Source: Bacillus paralicheniformis (GTDB lineage: Bacteria; Bacillota; Bacilli; Bacillales; Bacillaceae). Taken from it: a DNA stretch of 64,000 nt. A model generated the notes under the pieces. The model was not told the origin of the DNA, made no database searches, and saw only the letters and a list, made by a program, of their open reading frames with translations. Of the stretch, positions 59,057-64,000 are shown in pieces (the first letter of the stretch is position 1; each line of letters opens with the position of its first letter). A program made the translations under genes and the position numbers. The DNA lies in contig NZ_LBMN02000016.1 in the NCBI RefSeq assembly GCF_001042485.2, positions 161,378 to 225,377 on the forward strand, given 5' to 3'.

Positions 59057-61699
59057 TTAATTTTTCAATTCGGCGATTCTTTTTTCTACAGCTTCACGTT
59101 TTGCCGTATAATCGGCTTCTTTCGCCCGCTCTTCTTCAATGACATGTGCAGGCGCCTTTTTCATAAATCCTTCGTTGCTTAATTTCTTTTGAACCCGTTC
59201 AACTTCCTTCGTCAGCTTATCGAGTTCTTTTTGCAGGCGGCTGATTTCTTCCTCAATGTTAATCAGACCTTCGAGCGGCAAAATCAGCTCGGCGCCGGAT
59301 ACGACAGCGGTCATCGCTTTATCGACCGCCTGAATATCCGTTCCGATTTGAAGAAGGCTCGGATTCGTAAAGCGTTCCACGTACGAACGGTTTTCTTCAA
59401 GTCGTTCGGCGATTTCCGGCGTGCTTGTTTTAATATAAAGCTCAATCTGCTTGCTGAGCGGCGTGTTGACTTCGCTGCGGATGTTCCGTACAGCGCGGAT
59501 GACTTCAACGAGAAGCTTCATATCCGCCGCTGCTTCGGTGTCCGTATATTCTTTAACAGCTGCAGGCCACTTGGCGACTGTAATGGATTCCCCTTCGTGA
59601 GGAAGATGCTGCCAGATCTCCTCCGTCAGGAAAGGCATAAACGGATGCAACAGGCGCATCGTTTGATCCAGCACATACGCTAAAATAGAGCGGGTCGTCT
59701 TTTTCGCCGCTTCATCTTCACCGTAAAGCGGAAGTTTAGCCATTTCGATGTACCAGTCGCAGAAATCATCCCAGATAAAATTGTAGAGATGGCGGCCAAC
59801 CTCGCCGAATTCGTACTTGTCAGCCAGCTGTGTCACAGTTTCAATCGTTTCATTCAACCTTGTTAAAATCCACTTATCGGCAACTGATTTTTCTCCTGAC
59901 AGATCAAGCTCTTCGTATGTCATGCCGTCCATGTTCATCAGGGCGAACCTTGATGCGTTCCAAATCTTGTTCGCAAAATTCCATGTTGACTCCACTTTTT
60001 CAAAGCTGAAGCGTAAATCCTGTCCTGGAGAGCTTCCCGTCGCAAGGAAGTAGCGCAGCGAATCCGCTCCGTACTTATCGATCACATCCATCGGATCGAC
60101 GCCGTTTCCGAGCGATTTGCTCATTTTGCGGCCCTGGTCGTCGCGGATGAGCCCGTGGATCAAAACATCTTTAAACGGACGTTCTCCGGTAAATTCGATA
60201 CCTTGGAAGATCATTCTGGATACCCAGAAGAAAATGATATCGTATCCTGTGACAAGGACGTTCGTCGGATAGTAACGCTTGAAATCTTCCTCATCGATAT
60301 CCGGCCAGCCCATCGTTGAAAACGGCCAAAGAGCGGAACTGAACCATGTGTCAAGAACGTCTTTGTCCTGCTCCCAGTTTTCGGCATCTTCAGGAGCTTC
60401 AGCGCCCACATAGATTTCCCCCGTTTCTTTATGGTACCACGCAGGAATACGGTGGCCCCACCAAAGCTGGCGGGAAATGCACCAGTCGCGGATATTTTCC
60501 ATCCAGTGCAGATACGTTTTTTCAAAACGGTCAGGGACGAAGTTGACTTTTCCTTCGCTTTTTTGCAATTCGATGGCGGCATCGGCAAGCGGCTGCATTT
60601 GCACGAACCACTGCGTTGACAAATACGGCTCAACGACTGCTCCGCTGCGTTCGCTGTGGCCGACCGAATGCGTATGTTCTTCAATCTTGAACAGCACGCC
60701 CTCTTCCTGAAGATCTTTCACGATCTGCTTGCGGCATTCAAAACGGTCCATGCCTTTATATTGAAGCGCCTTGTCATTCATTGTGCCGTCTTCATTCATA
60801 ACGAGAATGCGTTCAAGGTTGTGGCGGTTTCCGATTTCAAAGTCGTTCGGATCATGGGCAGGTGTAATTTTGACGGCACCTGAGCCGAATTCCATATCGA
60901 CGTAGTCGTCTCCGACAATCGGAATTTCCCTTCCTGTGATCGGCAGAATAACCGTTTTTCCGATTAGGTGTTTGTACCGCTCGTCTTCCGGATGTACCGC
61001 AACCGCTGTATCGCCGAGCATCGTTTCAGGACGGGTCGTCGCAATTTCAATCGAGCCTGAACCGTCTTTCAACGGATAGCGCATATGATAGAACGCGCCT
61101 TGTACGTCTTTATAGATGACTTCGATGTCAGACAGAGCCGTTTTAGTGGCCGGGTCCCAGTTAATGATATATTCTCCGCGGTAAATCAGCCCTTTTTCAT
61201 ATAGCTTCACAAATACTTCGCGAACCGCTTTAGAAAGCCCTTCATCAAGGGTGAAACGCTCCCTTGAATAGTCAAGGCCAAGGCCGATTTTCGCCCATTG
61301 GCTGCGAATAAAATCGGCATATTCCTCTTTCCATTTCCATGTTTCTTCAAGGAATTTTTCGCGGCCGAGATCATAGCGCGTTTTTCCTTCTTCGCGAAGC
61401 TTCGCTTCTACTTTTGCCTGAGTTGCAATACCGGCGTGATCCATACCCGGCAGCCAGAGCACGTCATAGCCCTGCATCCGTTTCATTCTTGTCACGATAT
61501 CCTGCAAGGTGGAATCCCAAGCATGCCCCAAGTGCAGCTTACCCGTCACATTCGGCGGGGGAATGACAACGGTGTACGGTTCTTTTTCAGGGTCGTTTTT
61601 CGCTTCAAAAAATTTGCCGTTCACCCAATAGTCGTATCTGTCTTTTTCAACTGCAGACGGATCGTATTTTGTCGGCATCGTCAGTTCTTGATTATCCAT
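59057..61699 (-). CDS. valS: Valyl-tRNA synthetase ValS
   Basis: Class I synthetase of 880 residues charging tRNA-Val. The HIGH motif appears as KLHLGHA (about residues 54-60, in [17 protein letters not shown]) and the KMSKS motif as RKMSKSLGN near residue 524. A CP1 editing domain (about residues 200-400, [20 protein letters not shown]) and a C-terminal coiled coil (residues about 805-880) are present. ATG 61699 follows GTTGGAGG; the frame runs through to 61822 inside the T-box leader and is not used. It is regulated by the Val T-box. Confidence 0.97.
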   Translation of the reverse strand: MDNQELTMPTKYDPSAVEKDRYDYWVNGKFFEAKNDPEKEPYTVVIPPPNVTGKLHLGHAWDSTLQDIVTRMKRMQGYDVLWLPGMDHAGIATQAKVEAKLREEGKTRYDLGREKFLEETWKWKEEYADFIRSQWAKIGLGLDYSRERFTLDEGLSKAVREVFVKLYEKGLIYRGEYIINWDPATKTALSDIEVIYKDVQGAFYHMRYPLKDGSGSIEIATTRPETMLGDTAVAVHPEDERYKHLIGKTVILPITGREIPIVGDDYVDMEFGSGAVKITPAHDPNDFEIGNRHNLERILVMNEDGTMNDKALQYKGMDRFECRKQIVKDLQEEGVLFKIEEHTHSVGHSERSGAVVEPYLSTQWFVQMQPLADAAIELQKSEGKVNFVPDRFEKTYLHWMENIRDWCISRQLWWGHRIPAWYHKETGEIYVGAEAPEDAENWEQDKDVLDTWFSSALWPFSTMGWPDIDEEDFKRYYPTNVLVTGYDIIFFWVSRMIFQGIEFTGERPFKDVLIHGLIRDDQGRKMSKSLGNGVDPMDVIDKYGADSLRYFLATGSSPGQDLRFSFEKVESTWNFANKIWNASRFALMNMDGMTYEELDLSGEKSVADKWILTRLNETIETVTQLADKYEFGEVGRHLYNFIWDDFCDWYIEMAKLPLYGEDEAAKKTTRSILAYVLDQTMRLLHPFMPFLTEEIWQHLPHEGESITVAKWPAAVKEYTDTEAAADMKLLVEVIRAVRNIRSEVNTPLSKQIELYIKTSTPEIAERLEENRSYVERFTNPSLLQIGTDIQAVDKAMTAVVSGAELILPLEGLINIEEEISRLQKELDKLTKEVERVQKKLSNEGFMKKAPAHVIEEERAKEADYTAKREAVEKRIAELKN

Positions 61700-61735
61700 T
61701 TTCAAACCTCCAACAGTATTAAACGGCTGAACAAT

Positions 61736-61782
61736 AAAAAAGAGCCCTCTCGATCCTGTTAAAAGGACGAAGAGAACTCTCT
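61736..61782 (-). terminator. Attenuator terminator of the valS T-box
   Basis: GAGAGTTCTCTTCGTCCT pairs, with mismatches, with AGGATCGAGAGGGCTCT around TTTAAC and is followed by TTTTTATTG on the minus strand. Confidence 0.82.
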
Positions 61783-62022
61783 CGCGGTACCACCTTTTTT
61801 CATGAATGCGAAAAAAACGCATTCACGCACTTAAATGGGATAACGGGACTTTCCCGAATTTCTCTACTTTTTGTTCGAGAAATTGCGCTCCTGGGCGACC
61901 TTCCAAAAAAGACTGACTGGGAGCCTTTCAGCGAACCGGCTTCCCTCTCTGCAAGCGTCTGTTTTTGTACTCTTCCCATTCAAAGCGGGTGATCATTGAC
62001 TTTTCAGCACGTACTTTTTCTT
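61736..62022 (-). promoter_or_regulatory. T-box riboswitch (Val specifier) of valS
   Basis: The minus strand contains the T-box AAGGTGGTACCGCG (61784-61797), followed by the terminator arms at 61736-61782. In stem I, GGAAGGTCGCC contains GTC (61897-61899) in the specifier position, reading valine. A perfect hairpin TGAATGCG-(T7)-CGCATTCA just before the T-box is stem III. It explains most of the gap 61700-62158. Confidence 0.92.
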
Positions 62023-62028
62023 TTTCTT

Positions 62029-62058
62029 ATATTACTAAATCTTTTTCATTTTCGTCAA
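62029..62058 (-). promoter_or_regulatory. Sigma-A promoter of valS
   Basis: TTGACG (62053-62058) and TAATAT (62029-62034) spaced by 18 bases on the minus strand, just upstream of the T-box leader. Confidence 0.7.
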
Positions 62059-62158
62059 TCATCTTTTCCGTTTTTCTCTTGTTTTATACGATACTGGGCC
62101 ATGCACACAAGCTCCTTTTCCTCATATGATGCTGTAACGATAAGAGAGGAGGCATAAG

Positions 62159-62350
62159 ATGCGAAAAAAATTCAACACACATTCATTCCAGCCGTGGCTG
62201 AAGCAAGTCAGGCTTGTTGCTGTTCAAGTCGTCCTCCCGATCACGATCTTCCAGGGCATACGCACGATCATCTTTCCGACCACATTTGATGTCCTCCTTT
62301 TGGGCATTCTCATATTCCTTGCGTGCGCCTTTCACCTTGACTGGATATAA
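62159..62350 (+). CDS. 63-residue membrane protein of unknown function
   Basis: ATG 62159 follows GAGGAGGCATAAG and encodes a basic head (MRKKFNTHSFQPWLKQVR) and two hydrophobic helices (LVAVQVVLPITIFQGIRTII and FDVLLLGILIFLACAFHL). It lies divergent from valS and convergent with ysxE, sharing the hairpin at 62356. Ribosome site, composition and terminator support a real gene. I do not recognise the family. Confidence 0.7.
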   Translation: MRKKFNTHSFQPWLKQVRLVAVQVVLPITIFQGIRTIIFPTTFDVLLLGILIFLACAFHLDWI

Positions 62351-62355
62351 GCACG

Positions 62356-62385
62356 AAAAAAGTCCGCATCATGATGATGGGGACT
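62356..62385. terminator. Hairpin between the 63-residue ORF and ysxE
   Basis: AGTCC and GGACT enclose CATCATGATGATG-type pairing. A T run (TTTTTTCG) follows on the minus strand. The stem overlaps the last codons of ysxE. Confidence 0.6.
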
Positions 62386-63391
62386 CTGTTTCTTCCTGCA
62401 GTTTTCTGTTTTCTTCCGTCTCGTGAATGCTCATCACAAGCGGTTCGGCGTTTTTCATTTGCCAGTACGCCTTCAAAAGCGTTGTACAGGCTTCTTTTTC
62501 TCCGGGCCCCTTCTCAAGGTCGTAGCGGTTCAGCACACCGAATACAGGCCCGGGGTAAGCCATATAGCTGAGGAATAAGCTGATTTCTTCCTCCCGCAAA
62601 GGATAGACATTGTGATACGTATAAAACCAGTTTACACATTCCGTGCACATCACGGGATTCGTCTTAAACATTCTTGTAAAAAATACGATGAGATCGTTCG
62701 CTGGGGGCCCGTGTCCCGCTTTCTCAAAGTTCGTAAAGTAACCCGTTCCGGTATCGTTATAGAGAAAATGCCGGACGGACAGCTGCCCGTGGTTTAAAAC
62801 CATTCTCGAAGACTCTTTGTCTTTCATGGTCTCATACCACTCTTCAAGGCGGGCAAGCGCAAAGTCTGCAGCTGATATCGTCTCTTTGAAATACATGGCT
62901 GCCTGAAGCTGGAACGGGGACATATACCATTCGTTTTCCGCTCTTGAGATGAATTCTTCATATTTCTGTTTTTGCTGTTCCCATTTCCGTTTTGTCCGTT
63001 CATAGTGCCCGAGTATTTCTTCCCGCCTCACACCGAGCTCTTTTTCCGTTCGCTGGTGAAGAAGAGCGATTTCTTTAAACATATATTCGTGTTTTTGGTC
63101 ACGCTCTTCCTCTCTTTCAAGGGTAAGCCAAGGCATGAGATAACAGACATCTTCTCCGGCTTGCGTTAAAAATTCGCCCGTGCGGTTTCGATAGACGGGA
63201 ACAAACTGCCTGTAGCCTTTTTCCTCCAGCAAGATCATCTGTTCTGTGAAGCGGGCGTTTCTTGAAGCCGCCAATTTTTTCAGGGCGAATACACCGTGAT
63301 CCGTATACACTTTCCATACCTTTGGACTGACCGATTCCATATATTCAGGCGTAAGACCGTACTCATTTAAAACAGACTGGATGCCTTCCAT
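62369..63391 (-). CDS. ysxE: CotS-related spore coat protein YsxE
   Basis: A 340-residue protein of the CotS/YsxE/YutH group, kinase-fold (APH-like) spore coat proteins. The N-terminal part contains [18 protein letters not shown], like a degraded ATP lysine motif. [29 protein letters not shown] is the relic of the APH HGD..N..D catalytic loop, with key acidic residues changed, so catalysis is doubtful. In B. subtilis YsxE localises to the coat with SpoVID. The start at ATG 63391 has GGTGA five bases upstream; GTG 63403 is an alternative. It lies 27 bases after spoVID. Confidence 0.88.
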   Translation of the reverse strand: MEGIQSVLNEYGLTPEYMESVSPKVWKVYTDHGVFALKKLAASRNARFTEQMILLEEKGYRQFVPVYRNRTGEFLTQAGEDVCYLMPWLTLEREEERDQKHEYMFKEIALLHQRTEKELGVRREEILGHYERTKRKWEQQKQKYEEFISRAENEWYMSPFQLQAAMYFKETISAADFALARLEEWYETMKDKESSRMVLNHGQLSVRHFLYNDTGTGYFTNFEKAGHGPPANDLIVFFTRMFKTNPVMCTECVNWFYTYHNVYPLREEEISLFLSYMAYPGPVFGVLNRYDLEKGPGEKEACTTLLKAYWQMKNAEPLVMSIHETEENRKLQEETESPSS

Positions 63392-63418
63392 CGGCTTCAC
63401 CACATTTTTATCAATGCA

Positions 63419-64000
63419 TTAGGCATGGCTGTTTTGATAATCCGGTATATAAAGGATCTGTCCCTCTTTTAATTCCTCGTCAAGGGAAAGGGAATTCATC
63501 CGGATGAGCTGCTGGACATTAATATCATAGCGCTCGCACAAAAGATCAATGGTATCGTTTTGCTGAACGATGCACATCCTCATTCGAGTAAACTCCTCCT
63601 CTCCCTGTTTTGTAAAAAGCTTTGTCAAATAGAGAGCATTGTCATTCTCCTTCGCTGACACTTCCTGGTCGTCTGCTGCCGGCATCTCATCTCTTTCTTC
63701 TTCAGGCTCCGTCTGCTCATGAAACGAATATTCCGGGATTTCAATGGTATGTCCGGCTTCCTCTTCTTCATCAATCGCTTCTGCTTTCTGTGTCACTTCA
63801 ACTTCAAACGTCTCAGGCTCCCTGTCATTCTGGTCTTCCTCCAAAAGAGGCGGAACACCGTAGAACGGGGTTTCTTTCGGTTCATCATGAGGTTGATAAG
63901 CCCTTTGGAGCGGCTCCGGCTCTTCTTCCGCTTCTTCCCTTTTTAACTCGTATTCTTCCGGCTTCTCTTCCGCTTTCTCCCTTTTCAGCTCATATTCTTC
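63419..64000 (-). CDS. spoVID: Spore coat assembly protein SpoVID, 5' end beyond window
   Basis: The C-terminal 193 residues of SpoVID, which encases the forespore in coat and binds SafA. The visible part is very acidic and carries tandem copies of an EEYELKRE(E/K)AEE motif running into the window edge. The C-terminal LysM domain (MCIVQQNDTIDLLCERYDIN onward, VQQLIRMNSLSLDEELKEG, ILYIP) is the peptidoglycan/lipid II binding part. The frame is open to 64000, so the N-terminus is missing. Its partner SafA is encoded at 36.2 kb, and ysxE follows it. Confidence 0.92.
   Translation of the reverse strand, partial: EEYELKREKAEEKPEEYELKREEAEEEPEPLQRAYQPHDEPKETPFYGVPPLLEEDQNDREPETFEVEVTQKAEAIDEEEEAGHTIEIPEYSFHEQTEPEEERDEMPAADDQEVSAKENDNALYLTKLFTKQGEEEFTRMRMCIVQQNDTIDLLCERYDINVQQLIRMNSLSLDEELKEGQILYIPDYQNSHA

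Noticed and set aside
61700..61822. N-terminal extension of ValS
   Set aside because: The frame runs through the T-box terminator; ATG 61699 has the ribosome site and gives the normal 880 residues.

Overview
This window is a contiguous, gene-dense piece of a Bacillus chromosome of the B. subtilis/B. licheniformis clade. The gene order from recD2 to spoVID follows the B. subtilis 168 order almost gene for gene: recD2-yrrB-mnmA-yrvO-cymR, rarA, tcdA, 6S RNA, aspS-hisS, yrvJ, dtd-relA-apt-recJ, secDF, comN, spoVB, queA-tgt-yajC, ruvAB, bofC, yrbC, coxA, safA, nadABC/nifS/nadR, pheAB, obg-spo0B, rpmA-prp-rplU, spoIVFAB, minCD-mreBCD, radC, maf, spoIIB, comC, folC, valS, ysxE, spoVID. Moderate GC, many sporulation genes, strong GGAGG ribosome sites and frequent TTG/GTG starts fit this. 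The proteins differ enough from strain 168, and a poly-gamma-glutamate-hydrolase-like gene is present, so my best guess is a B. licheniformis-group strain. That is an inference from remembered sequences, not a search. There is no prophage, insertion sequence, CRISPR array, tRNA or rRNA gene.

Layout. 1-5.3 kb: helicase, TPR protein, tRNA 2-thiolation (MnmA with its sulfur donor YrvO) and the cysteine regulator CymR, all on the minus strand. 5.3-5.9 kb: non-coding, with five near-identical tandem hairpin units in the probable leader of cymR. 5.9-14.3 kb: RarA (+), TcdA, 6S-1 RNA, aspS-hisS under a His T-box, the small gene yrzK, a secreted SH3b/amidase wall hydrolase (+) and Dtd. 14.3-22.7 kb: (p)ppGpp synthetase, Apt, RecJ, LapA-like protein, SecDF, ComN. 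22.8-30.7 kb: SpoVB (+), membrane proteins, YajC-Tgt-QueA, RuvAB, BofC.

30.9-34.5 kb is the accessory stretch. It holds an atypical kinase, tiny proteins, spore protein SspH, a DinB-like protein, a PGA-hydrolase-like exoprotein, a zinc ribbon and a frameshifted gene. 34.5-44.1 kb: YebC-family protein, spore proteins CoxA and SafA, NAD synthesis with divergent nifS-nadR, PheA/PheB. 44.1-49 kb: Obg, Spo0B, ribosomal proteins L27/L21 with the L27 protease Prp and an L21 leader, and the SpoIVFA/B pro-sigma-K processing complex. At 49.1-49.9 kb an SRPBCC/ArsR pair with its own operator is inserted, facing the other way, between minD and spoIVFA. 50-64 kb: division and shape genes, RadC, Maf, SpoIIB, ComC, FolC, ValS under a Val T-box, YsxE and the C-terminal part of SpoVID.

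The most unusual items are the tandem hairpin array before cymR, the perfect inverted-repeat operator of the SRPBCC/ArsR pair, a one-base frameshift in a small gene at 34.1 kb, and a probable non-AUG start of radC.
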